From Flavobacteriales bacterium (lineage in GTDB: Bacteria > Bacteroidota > Bacteroidia > Flavobacteriales_F > PHOS-HE28): a stretch of 64,000 bases of DNA. The stretch is taken from contig JADJTW010000009.1 in NCBI GenBank assembly GCA_016710965.1, positions 1 through 64,000 on the forward strand, in the 5' to 3' direction. The position numbers and the translations under genes were made by a program. Under the pieces are notes generated by a model. That model searched no databases, was not told where the DNA came from, and saw only the letters and a list, made by a program, of their open reading frames with translations. Shown here one piece after another: positions 16,880 through 24,910 of this stretch (position 1 is its first letter; every line of letters begins with the position of its first letter).

Positions 16880-16897
16880 CTACCTGTTTCCAGGTAG
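16880..16897. repeat. CCTG-TTTC-CAGG palindrome, site 1
   Basis: CTACCTG TTTC CAGGTAG has 7-bp perfect arms. It lies 12 bp after the luciferase-like gene. Sites 2 and 3 share the core; site 2 carries it in the opposite orientation. Confidence 0.75.
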
Positions 16898-16940
16898 AAA
16901 AGCGGCTCAATGATGCCTAAAAGCCTCTTTCACCCCGAAA

Positions 16941-16960
16941 AATACCTGGAAACAGGTATT
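16941..16960. repeat. CCTG-GAAA-CAGG palindrome, site 2
   Basis: AATACCTG GAAA CAGGTATT has 8-bp perfect arms. Its centre is the reverse complement of that in site 1, about 62 bp away. It lies upstream of the Cys-rich lipoprotein gene. Confidence 0.75.
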
Positions 16961-17013
16961 GCGGAGGGCATGTCCGTGTGCTTTGCTTCGGACCACCACC
17001 AACGCTCCGCCTC

Positions 17014-17562
17014 ATGCACACCATGCACCTCCCTTTCTTCGCCGCGCTCGCCGTTGTCCTCAACGCCTGCAACGCGACGGTGGAACCTACGCCGCCAGTG
17101 CGCAGCGAAGCAGCCATCGATCTTCCCACGCGCACCGTGCGCCTCTCGCAACTGAAGGATGTGGGCGGCAAGCCCGCGCGCGTGTACCTCGATGCGAAGG
17201 AGCTGAGCGATTTCATCGGCGATGCCAAGATGGAGCGCTACGACCCCGCGCTGCACGACAGCCTGCTGGCCGATGCCGTGAGCTATACGCCCATCGATCC
17301 CGATCGCCCCGGACTGGGCGGAACCATCGATGTGCCGTGCATGCGCATGTGCAAGGATGAGAACTACGTGTACACCTGCGAGTGCCCGCCGGCGTCCGTC
17401 CCCGAGCACGTTGGCGGTGGCGGTGGCGGCACCATCGAAGTACCCACCGGACGCTGCTACCTGGTGGGCAACCGATGCCTGGGCTTCGGCTGCACCACCT
17501 GCCGCAGGCGCGTGGTGAGCATCCTGGACCGCGTGTTCTTCATCTGGTGCGATTGTCGTTGA
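17014..17562 (+). CDS. Cysteine-rich lipoprotein of unknown function
   Basis: The 182-residue product begins MHTMHLPFFAALAVVLNAC, a lipoprotein signal with the lipobox LNAC. The C-terminal half has a dense cysteine cluster: CMRMC, CEC, then a Gly run, then CYLVGNRCLGFGCTTCRRR and CDC at the end. The spacing suggests disulfides or a metal site but matches no family I know. The ATG at 17014 is preferred over the GTG at 16978 because it opens the signal sequence. Two palindromes lie upstream, and a terminator follows. Confidence 0.7.
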   Translation: MHTMHLPFFAALAVVLNACNATVEPTPPVRSEAAIDLPTRTVRLSQLKDVGGKPARVYLDAKELSDFIGDAKMERYDPALHDSLLADAVSYTPIDPDRPGLGGTIDVPCMRMCKDENYVYTCECPPASVPEHVGGGGGGTIEVPTGRCYLVGNRCLGFGCTTCRRRVVSILDRVFFIWCDCR

Positions 17563-17602
17563 TCCCCCCGGCTGCGATGAGCGACGCAGCCGCCCAAGGT
17601 GA

Positions 17603-17625
17603 GGCCCCCGGATCTGGCCGGGGGC
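17603..17625 (+). terminator. Terminator after the Cys-rich lipoprotein
   Basis: GCCCCCGG (17604-17611) and CCGGGGGC (17618-17625) form an 8-bp GC stem with a 6-nt loop; TTCGCCCTCTT follows. Confidence 0.7.
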
Positions 17626-17647
17626 TTCGCCCTCTTCACTTGAACCA

Positions 17648-18415
17648 ATGCCCGATCACAATACCCCACAACCTGTCCTGATGCAACAGCGCAAGCCGCT
17701 CATCACCCCGCCCAACCCTGACGATAACAGTACCAACGGCCACCGACAGGCGCTGGGCTGGCTGGGCATCGCGCTGCCCCTGGTGCTGCCGCCCATCGCG
17801 GGATCCCGGCCCATCGATGGTGCCGGGCAGTGGTGGGCGCAGCTCAATAGCATCAGCGCGTACTACCACACCGGCGCCGAAGTATTCTTCATCGGCATCG
17901 TGATGGCGCTGGGCACCTTCCTCATCACCTACCTAGGCTACAAGAACAAGAAAGGCTCGGCGGATTTCTGGGTGAGCACGCTGGCCGGATTGGCGGCCGT
18001 GACGCTGGCCTTCTTCCCCACGGAAGCAGATAGCCCCTATGCGTCGCCGGTGTGGTGGCGCTGCTGGATGGAGACCGTCCATCTCTCCGCAGCCTCCACC
18101 CTCTTCGGCTCCTTCGCCTTCATGGCGCTCTTCCTCTTCACATTCAAGAAAGGCCTGGCGGTGCGTGAGCGCTTGAAGAAGCCGAGCAACCGCGTGCATA
18201 TCCTCTGCGGCCTGGTGATCGTGGGTTGCATGGCATACGTGGCAGTGGGCAAGAGCGACTCCATCTTCTGGCCCGAGGCCATCATGCTGTGGGCCTTCGG
18301 CATCTCGTGGCTCACCAAAGGCAAGGTGGACGAGACATGGGACGAGTTGAAGGTGCGCGCGAGGAGATCGGTGAAGCGGATGTTCGGTTCGGAGGGGAAG
18401 ACGGAAGTGAAGTAG
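17648..18415 (+). CDS. DUF998-like integral membrane protein
   Basis: The 255-residue protein has about six transmembrane segments after a polar 35-residue N-terminus. The segment LNSISAYYHTGAEVFFIGI, followed by FFPTEADSPYA, resembles the S-x-YYHT region of DUF998-type membrane proteins. The C-terminus is basic and soluble. Function is unknown. Confidence 0.7.
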   Translation: MPDHNTPQPVLMQQRKPLITPPNPDDNSTNGHRQALGWLGIALPLVLPPIAGSRPIDGAGQWWAQLNSISAYYHTGAEVFFIGIVMALGTFLITYLGYKNKKGSADFWVSTLAGLAAVTLAFFPTEADSPYASPVWWRCWMETVHLSAASTLFGSFAFMALFLFTFKKGLAVRERLKKPSNRVHILCGLVIVGCMAYVAVGKSDSIFWPEAIMLWAFGISWLTKGKVDETWDELKVRARRSVKRMFGSEGKTEVK

Positions 18416-18441
18416 TCCACAACGACACCGCCCAAGCGGCG

Positions 18442-18465
18442 GCCCGGAGCAGTGAGTGGCCGGGC
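18442..18465 (+). terminator. Candidate terminator after the DUF998-like gene
   Basis: GCCCGG and CCGGGC form a 6-bp stem around a 12-nt loop, followed by TCGTTCTCGCTC. The stem is short, so this is tentative. Confidence 0.4.
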
Positions 18466-18585
18466 TCGTTCTCGCTCAATTCTCCCGTGCAATTCGCACA
18501 AGGGGGAATCCGAGACCTTCAGGCGAACTTCACTTCAACATGGAGGCATTGCAGACGGTATGCACCATGGCCGGACCTTTCGCAC

Positions 18586-18828
18586 TCACTCCACCACCAC
18601 CCGCTGCACTTGCACGCCGCCAGCCGTGTGCAAGGTGAGTGCGTAGAGCCCCGGCAGTTGGCCGCGGAGGTCCATGGTGTGCGCGCTCCCGTTGATGAGC
18701 TCTTGGTATACGATGCGGCCCTGCGCATCGGCGACCATGAGCCTTGCGTTACGTACAGGGCTTGCGAAGCTCAGGCGCAAGCCACCTTGCGCAGGATCGG
18801 CTCCGACCAGGACCGGATCGAATCTGAT
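18586..18828 (-). pseudogene. Orphan T9SS type A sorting domain
   Basis: About 80 residues on the minus strand read as a complete T9SS C-terminal domain (LRLSFASPVRNARLMVADAQG, LINGSAHTMDLRGQLPGLYALTL, ending VQVQRVVVE). Nothing that could be the cargo precedes it: the open frame begins within the opposite-strand gene starting at 18887. It is probably the tail of a deleted secreted-protein gene. Whether the open frame is translated is unknown. Confidence 0.7.
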
Positions 18829-18886
18829 CCCGGTCATGTGACGGAGGGGGCGAACAGCTACCTTCAACGGACCAAATCCCTTCCCC

Positions 18887-21069
18887 ATGCGCTTCTCTCG
18901 ACCCGCTTTTGTTGGCATCGCAGCGCTGCTGTGGTGTGCACTTTCCGCTCAGGTCCCATCCGCCAGAACAGCAACGCCGCACGAGGCGGATCCTGCACGC
19001 GGCGGCGTTGGCTATTGCCAGCCCACGTTCACCTTCGGCCCTACCGATGGCGATTATGTGGATTACGTCGGTTTCTACGCCATCAACAACCTTACTGGCG
19101 ACAACGGCGGCACACCTTACACCTCCTACGTGAACGGTGGTGCGGCTACGACCAGCCGCTTTCTGAATGATGGCACAACGTACACGCTCGTGGTGAACTC
19201 GGGGAGCTACGCCCCCGTTGCACCGTTCTTCGAGGGCTTCCGCGTGTGGATCGATTCGAACCATGACCTGAGCTTCGATGCGAGTGAACTGTTGGATGAA
19301 TGGACCACGACCGAGGCTTTTGAATCGCACATCGTATTCACCGGCATCGACGCCGCTGCGCTGCCCGGCTATACCCGGATGCGCGTGATGTGCGTTTACA
19401 ACAACGCGGCACCCACCCCGTGTGGGGCGTACAATTATGGTGAGTGCGAGGACTACATGATCCTGATCGAGGATGGCAGCGTCTGCATTCCGCTGATCCC
19501 TGGGGGCCGAGCGATGGGGACGAGATCACCAACGTGGTGCTGGATGGCGTGGTCCTGAACTTTTCGGATCCTGATGACTTCCCTTGGCTCGACAACCGCG
19601 AGGCCGGCGTGCAACTGGTCATGGGGGTCAATTATTCGCTGGTGCTCACCAGTGGGTCCTTCGCCCCGGAATACGTGGGTGCCTGGATCGACTGGAATGG
19701 CGACGACGATTTCGATGACACCTTTGAGCACCTCGGTACCACGTTGACCTCGACCCCTTACGAAGCCGTCGTACTGGGTCTCGCCCCACCTTTCGAACAC
19801 TTCGGCTACTGTCGCCTGCGCGTGCGTGCGGTGTACAACGACCCCCTGATGACCGCGTGCAGCGATGCGGCCTATGGCGAAACGCAGGACTTCACCATAT
19901 CCGTGCGCGCGCCCACCATGCCGTGCATGCCGTTGTTGGGCTATGGCGGCGCCACTGCCGGCAGGATCGCGGCTTTCAGCGTGGACGGGACCGACTACCT
20001 CGATGGTCAGGGCTACATGTGGCCTTATTACACCTTGCATAATTCCACCCCACACCATTTCACTCCGGGGGTCGGGGTCGCGGCATGGATGCAGGCCGGC
20101 TCCTCGGTGGGCAACAGCTACGACCTCATGATGGACCTGAACGGTGATGGCGATATGAACGATGCGAACGAGTTGCTATGGTTCGCTGACAATATCAGTC
20201 CCTCCCAAACGCTGAACATGAACTTCACCATCCCACTTACCTGTCCGCCAGGCCAGTACTTGCTACGCCTCCGGGGCTATCCCATTACTTCGGCACCGGC
20301 CTATACGTGCGACGACCTTGTTTACGGCGAGATACAGGATGTGGTGATCGTGGTGGAAGAAGTCGGTGGCTATTGCCTGCCATGGTCCAGCTGGTGGACG
20401 ACCGATGGTGACTTCATCAGTGGGTTGACGTTGAACACGGTGCAGAACCTGGGTACCGGTGGGTACTTCGGTCCGGCGTATTCGGACTTCACCGCCATCA
20501 GCATCGATCTTGAACGTGGTGCGGACTACGACTTCGGCCTTCAGGGCGGGGACTACTTCCCCGATGTGTATGCGGTCTACATCGATTACAACCACGATGG
20601 GGTGTTCGACGAGGCCACGGAATCCATCAGCGCACCGGTCGTCAGCACGACCTTCTTACAGTGGATGAACATACCGTTCACGGTTCCGCTCACGGCCTTG
20701 CTAGGACCCACGCGCATGCGGGTCCGCTCGTCGTATGCGGCCGCAGGCATCGGTCCCTGTGCCGATACGGGCTATGGTGAGACCCAGGACTACACCGTGG
20801 TGATCTATACCAGCACCGGCCTCACCGATGAGCATGGCCCCGACTTGCGTGCATGGCCGGATGCCGGGTCGGGGAACCTGATGGTCCAAGGTGCGGGTCC
20901 TGCCGGTGCGCCGTACGAAGTGATGGACGCAACGGGCCGTGTGGTCCGGAATGGTCGTGTGGAGGCGGAGCGCTTCACCATCGCATGTGCAGGTCTCACT
21001 GCGGGGACCTACACCTTGCGCATTGGCGCTGCAGGTGGTGAAGTACGTCGCTTCATGTGGATCGAGTGA
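18887..21069 (+). pseudogene. GEVED-repeat T9SS-secreted protein, frameshifted
   Basis: Two overlapping frames make one gene. The first (18887-19558) has a signal peptide (RFSRPAFVGIAALLWCALSAQ) and a GEVED domain ending YGECEDYMILI. The second joins at about 19500 (CIPLIP / WGPSDGDEIT, one base missing near the CCC-T-GGGGG run) and adds three more domains ending YGETQDFTI, YGEIQDVVI and YGETQDYTV. Each repeat has a D-x-N-x-D-x-x-FD loop that could bind calcium. A T9SS type A domain (RVVRNGRVEAERFTI ... GTYTLRIG) ends the protein. The repaired product has about 728 residues. The role is probably surface adhesion or binding, by analogy only. Confidence 0.85.
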
Positions 21070-21177
21070 TGCAGCGATCGTTCGATCGGGATCCGCGCCA
21101 AGGGAACCAGATCATACTCACTGATCGCGGGTCGGAACAGGAAGGACCTCGCAGCGTTGAGCGTCCTTGGAACGAAC

Positions 21178-21205
21178 AACGGCGCGGAGATCGATCCGCG
21201 CCGTT
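21178..21205. terminator. Bidirectional terminator
   Basis: AACGGCGCGGA and TCCGCGCCGTT form a perfect 11-bp stem with a 6-nt loop between the convergent GEVED and SnoaL-like genes. TGCAGTTCTTGTT follows on the plus strand. Confidence 0.75.
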
Positions 21206-21227
21206 GCAGTTCTTGTTGATCCGCGAA

Positions 21228-21721
21228 TTACTTCTTCGCTTCCGCGTCGGGAGGTGGCATCAGGCCCAATTGCGTCATCATCTTCATATCTTCCATATAG
21301 CCCCAATGCTCGGCGGCCTTGCCATCCTGGAATCGGAGGATGTCCACGCCCATCACATCAACGGCCATGCCCGTGGGCGGCATGTCCCCGTAAGCGCCGG
21401 TGTTCGTTCCGGTCATGCGATAATGGATATAGGTCCGGTCACCGTGCGTGCTGGCATGCAGCCATTCCTGGTGTACATCGGGCATGCTCGTACGGTACAT
21501 GGCGAGTATGTCGCGCAGCGCTTGGATGCCGGTGCTGGTCACCTAGGGTGGTAACTGATGGTCCACCACATCGGCCGTGACCAGATCCTCCAGTCCTTCG
21601 GTGTTACCGGTGTTGAATATCTCGAAGATCGCCCGAGCCGTGACCTCTTGGGCGGCTTCGGCACTATCGGCCTTCATCATGTCCTTGTGCATGCTCGCCA
21701 TGGGATCGCCATGGCCATGTT
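21228..21721 (-). pseudogene. SnoaL-like (ester cyclase) gene with in-frame stop and lost 5' end
   Basis: The minus strand encodes a SnoaL-fold protein: ARAIFEIFNTGNTEGLEDLV, then VVDHQLPP, then an in-frame TAG (21543-21545), then VTSTGIQALRDILAMYR, GAYGDMPPTGMAVDVMGVDILRF and the conserved DGKAAEHWGY. Both parts are in the same frame, so one substitution created the stop. Upstream of about 21721 the DNA belongs to a duplicated segment of other genes, so the native start and probable lipoprotein signal are missing. SnoaL-like proteins act as cyclases or hydrolases; the substrate is unknown. Read-through is not excluded. Confidence 0.75.
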
Positions 21722-21829
21722 CGGCGCCGCCGAAACGCAAATGCACGAACCCGACACGAGCACGCAATGAACCGCAGAAACTTCCTCCGCTCTTCATCGG
21801 CAGCCACCCTGGGCGGCCTCACCGTGCGC
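21722..21829. repeat. 108-bp duplicate of the DUF1800/DUF1501 gene junction
   Basis: Bases 21722-21829 match 24803-24910 with no gaps and two differences that I can see. The segment carries the last codons of the DUF1800 gene, the intergenic gap and the first 21 codons of the DUF1501 gene (MNRRNFLRSSSAATLGGLTVR). One difference changes the DUF1800 stop TAA to GAA. It separates the truncated SnoaL-like gene from the HsdR remnant. Confidence 0.92.
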
Positions 21830-22001
21830 ATGCGCGCCAGCACCACCGTGGACTGGAAGTACCGCGAGAGCGTCCGCGCCGCGATGCGGCTGATGATCAA
21901 ACGCCTTTTGAAGAAATACAAATACCCGCCCGATGGCCAGGACGATGCCGTGATGCTTGTGAAAGCAGGCGGAGGTGCTGGAGGAGGGGTGGGCGGCCTA
22001 G
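21830..22001 (+). pseudogene. C-terminal remnant of type I restriction subunit HsdR
   Basis: Directly after the duplicated leader the frame reads TTVDWKYRESVRAAMRLMI, then KRLLKKYKYPPDGQDDAV. This is the characteristic end of type I restriction endonuclease R subunits. Removing one A from AAA at 21962-21964 extends it as KQAEVLEEGWAA to the TAG at 21999-22001, the natural terminus. Only about 57 residues remain, with no helicase or nuclease domain and no hsdM or hsdS nearby. In frame, the ATG at 21767 would fuse the DUF1501 leader to this tail. Confidence 0.78.
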
Positions 22002-22032
22002 CGTCGCAGTAAAGACGAGAGCAGCCGCTTCC

Positions 22033-22671
22033 CTACCCATTTCCCGCCACCCACTTCTCGAACACCAGGTCCCTGCTCTTGTCCTTCATATTCTCCGCGG
22101 TGCGGTCCACAGGCTTGGTGCCGAAGAGCGCCACCACGCAGGGCGCCACCTTCTTGTCGGCCACGAAGACCATGTAGCTGGCGAAGGTGTCCAGGTGCTG
22201 TTTCATCACGTCTTGCTCGTAGCGCTCGCTCCAGCAATACGCGCCCAAGTGGTCGGCTGTGAGGTTGATGTTGCGCAGCCGCAACCGCACCTGGTGCAAT
22301 TCGCTGATGACCTGCGCGGGCAGTTGGCGAAAGCTGTCGGAGGTGAAAATGAGCGTATCGTCGGGCAGCTTCAGTTTCTGGAAGGTGAGCAGCATGGGGC
22401 GCTTGCCCGTGGGCACGGCGCTCGTCTCGTACATCTCCTTCAGTGTGCCGAGCACATAGCTGCTCTGGTACAGGTGGCGATGCACATCGGTGAGCTCCTG
22501 CCGGATGAGGGCCTTCTCGGCCTGCACCGCTGCCTGCCGCTCCATGCGCAGCACGATGCGGCGCGATACCAAAACCGACACGAAGGCCAGCATGGCCGTG
22601 AGGAAGATGCCCGTGTAGCTGATGTTGCCCGTGCCGGGAGACAGTGCGTACAGCAAGGCGATCATGGGCAT
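22033..22671 (-). CDS. Membrane-anchored protein of unknown function
   Basis: The 212-residue protein begins with a short hydrophobic stretch and one clear membrane segment (SYTGIFLTAMLAFVSVLV). A basic helix rich in Glu and Arg and a soluble mixed alpha/beta region with no recognisable motif follow. The end contains KPVDRTAENMKDKSRDLVFEKW. It lies on the minus strand between the HsdR remnant and a 480-bp non-coding gap. No family is recognised. Confidence 0.55.
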   Translation of the reverse strand: MPMIALLYALSPGTGNISYTGIFLTAMLAFVSVLVSRRIVLRMERQAAVQAEKALIRQELTDVHRHLYQSSYVLGTLKEMYETSAVPTGKRPMLLTFQKLKLPDDTLIFTSDSFRQLPAQVISELHQVRLRLRNINLTADHLGAYCWSERYEQDVMKQHLDTFASYMVFVADKKVAPCVVALFGTKPVDRTAENMKDKSRDLVFEKWVAGNG

Positions 22672-23153
22672 GGTGCCCTAATGTAGTGGGGTTCGGCATC
22701 GCCGGTCAGTCCTCCATGCAAGGCCCCAAGCACCCCCTCCGCAACCAGCATAGGCGCAGGAGTGCGGTGGGCATCCATTCTAGGTCTTCGCCCAAGGCAG
22801 GTTTTCCGCGCGGCCGCGGTTGATTTTATGCGGAAGCCCCGCAGAATTGATGCGGGGTTCATAGGAAAAGGTGGAAGAGAATTGTTGCGTTGCATCGTAT
22901 CCCGCCGCACCGCCATCCGTGCCAAGCATAGGCGCAATGCCTGTTTCCAGGCATTTCGACTAAACGTTAGCGTCGACGCATTGCAGCACAAGCAGGCGGT
23001 GGGCACCTTGCCGGCGTGCCCATCGCCCCTCCTCCCCTTCTCACCGATCCGCTGGTGATACTTCGCCTAAAGCCGCTGGACCGCGTTTTGCCCGCGGATC
23101 TAACTTTCGTCCACTTGTGCTGTCATACGCCACACTCCTGAACTGAAACAGGC
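22672..23153. other. Non-coding interval with hairpins
   Basis: No gene is supported in these 480 bases. They contain a hairpin at 22835-22859 (CCCCGCA / TGCGGGG), the third CCTG-TTTC-CAGG palindrome at 22936-22955, two copies of AGCATAGGCGCA (about 22748 and 22925), and a -7-like TAACTTTCG at 23101-23109, 45 bases before the DUF1800 start. Confidence 0.6.
22936..22955. repeat. CCTG-TTTC-CAGG palindrome, site 3
   Basis: AATGCCTG TTTC CAGGCATT has 8-bp perfect arms. With sites 1 and 2 it gives a consensus of AATRCCTG, a 4-nt TTTC/GAAA spacer, and CAGGYATT. Confidence 0.8.
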
Positions 23154-24830
23154 ATGCCACTCGTCCCCTACACCGGTCCGTTCGGCCGTCCCGAGCTCAC
23201 GCACCTGCTGCGCCGCTCGCTCTTCGGCTGCACCAACGCCGACCTCGCGCACTTCAACGGGCAATCGCTCGATCAGGTGATCGACGCCTTGCTCAACTTC
23301 ACCAATGACACCACGCCACCCGTGAAGGTGTACTGGGACCTGGTGGGCGGCAACCCCGACCCCACAGCGCTTGACCCGCTGGTGTCCTATGGCAGCACAT
23401 GGGTGGATACGATTCGCACGGCAGCCACCGAGCCCGAGCTGGCCGACCTCACCAGCGCACGCGTGCAAAGCTTCATGTGGTGGCGCACCGGCCTGCTGGT
23501 ACACCAGGACCGCAACCTGCGCGAGAAGATGCAGCTCTTCTGGAACAACCACATGCCCACGCAGGTGTTCCAGGTCTTCAATCCACGCTTCTCCTATGAG
23601 TACGACCAGCTTCTGCGCACCCAGGCGCTGGGCAACTTCAGGCAGCTGATCCACGATGTGAGCACCAGCGGCGCCATGCTCATCTACCTCAACGGCTACC
23701 TGAACACAGTGCTGGCGCCCGATGAGAACTACGGCCGCGAGCTGATGGAGCTCTTCATGCTCGGCGAAGGCAGCGGCTACACCGAGAGCGATGTGCAGGC
23801 GGCGGCGCGCGTGCTCACGGGCTGGACCGTGCGCGAGACCGATGCGCTGGGCGATCCCGTGCTGCCCTACGTGGTCTTCCGCCCCACCATGCACGACACC
23901 ACCGATAAGCAGTTCAGCGCCTTCTTCAACAACACGGTCATCACCGGACAAAGCGGTACCGGCGCCGGCGAAGGCGAGCTGAATCTGCTGCTGGACATGA
24001 TCTACGCCAACGAGGAAGTATCGCGCTTCATGTGCCGCAATCTCTACCGCTACTTCGTGCATGGCGAGATAGACGCCACGGTGGAGGCCGAAGTGATCGA
24101 ACCGCTGGCGCAGATCTTCCGCGACAACGCCGCCGCGCCCGACCAGATGCGCACCGTGGTGCGTGCGCTCCTCACCTGCGATCACTTCTTCAGCGCACAG
24201 GTGCGCAGTTGCATGGTGATGCCGCCGGTGGACCTGGTGGTGGGCCTCATACGCAAGCTGCACTTCACATTGCCCACACCCGCTCAGCTCGAAGCGCAGT
24301 ACAGCGTGTGGCGCGACATCTACTACCTCACCAGCTACGCAGGCGAGGAACTGCTGAACCCGCCCAACGTGGCCGGCTTCCCGGCGTACTACCAATCGCC
24401 GAGCTTCGACAACATCTGGATGGACACCGCCACCTACCCGGCACGCAAGAACTGCATGCTGGCCATCATCTACAGCGGTTTCGCCACCGGCGACGACAAC
24501 GAGATCTACGATCCCGCCAGCCAGAACCTGCAGTTCCCCTGCGACCTGCTGGCCACCGTGGCCGAATTCACCGACGCGTACAACCCGAACACACTGGTGA
24601 CCGATGCCGCCGAATTGCTCTTCGCGGTGCCGGTGAGCAATGGCGTGAAGTGGCAACTGAAGACCAACTACCTGTTGCTGGGCCAGCTGAACGATGTGTA
24701 TTGGAGCGACGCCTATGAGCTTTACGTGACGGATCCCGGCACCACCGACCCCACGGCCATGCTGGTGCCCAGCCTGCTGCAATGGATGTTCCTGGACATG
24801 GCCGGCGCCGCCGAAACGCAAATGCACTAA
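23154..24830 (+). CDS. DUF1800 domain-containing protein
   Basis: The 558-residue protein fits the DUF1800 family: LTHLLRRSLFG near residue 16, WWRTGLLVHQDRNLREKMQLFWNNHM near 106, DENYGRELMELFMLGEG near 190, and a late LLNPPNVAGFPAYYQ. Such proteins are found next to DUF1501 genes across Bacteroidota and Planctomycetota; biochemical function is not established. No signal peptide is evident with this start. The TAA is 15 bp before the DUF1501 start, so the two genes form an operon. Confidence 0.9.
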   Translation: MPLVPYTGPFGRPELTHLLRRSLFGCTNADLAHFNGQSLDQVIDALLNFTNDTTPPVKVYWDLVGGNPDPTALDPLVSYGSTWVDTIRTAATEPELADLTSARVQSFMWWRTGLLVHQDRNLREKMQLFWNNHMPTQVFQVFNPRFSYEYDQLLRTQALGNFRQLIHDVSTSGAMLIYLNGYLNTVLAPDENYGRELMELFMLGEGSGYTESDVQAAARVLTGWTVRETDALGDPVLPYVVFRPTMHDTTDKQFSAFFNNTVITGQSGTGAGEGELNLLLDMIYANEEVSRFMCRNLYRYFVHGEIDATVEAEVIEPLAQIFRDNAAAPDQMRTVVRALLTCDHFFSAQVRSCMVMPPVDLVVGLIRKLHFTLPTPAQLEAQYSVWRDIYYLTSYAGEELLNPPNVAGFPAYYQSPSFDNIWMDTATYPARKNCMLAIIYSGFATGDDNEIYDPASQNLQFPCDLLATVAEFTDAYNPNTLVTDAAELLFAVPVSNGVKWQLKTNYLLLGQLNDVYWSDAYELYVTDPGTTDPTAMLVPSLLQWMFLDMAGAAETQMH

Positions 24831-24910
24831 CCCGACACGAGCACGCAATGAACCGCAGAAACTTCCTCCGCTCTTCATCGGCAGCCACCTTGGGCGGCCT
24901 CACCGTGCGC
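24803..24910. repeat. Source copy of the 108-bp duplicated junction
   Basis: This is the intact DUF1800/DUF1501 boundary. Its copy lies at 21722-21829, 3,081 bp upstream, in the same orientation. Confidence 0.92.

Noticed and set aside
21767..22012. Functional Tat-exported small protein
   Set aside because: The frame joins a duplicated DUF1501 leader to an HsdR tail with a frameshift; it is better explained as a recombination scar.
23100..24878. 592-residue open frame on the minus strand
   Set aside because: It mirrors the intact DUF1800 gene; long antisense frames are common at this base composition.
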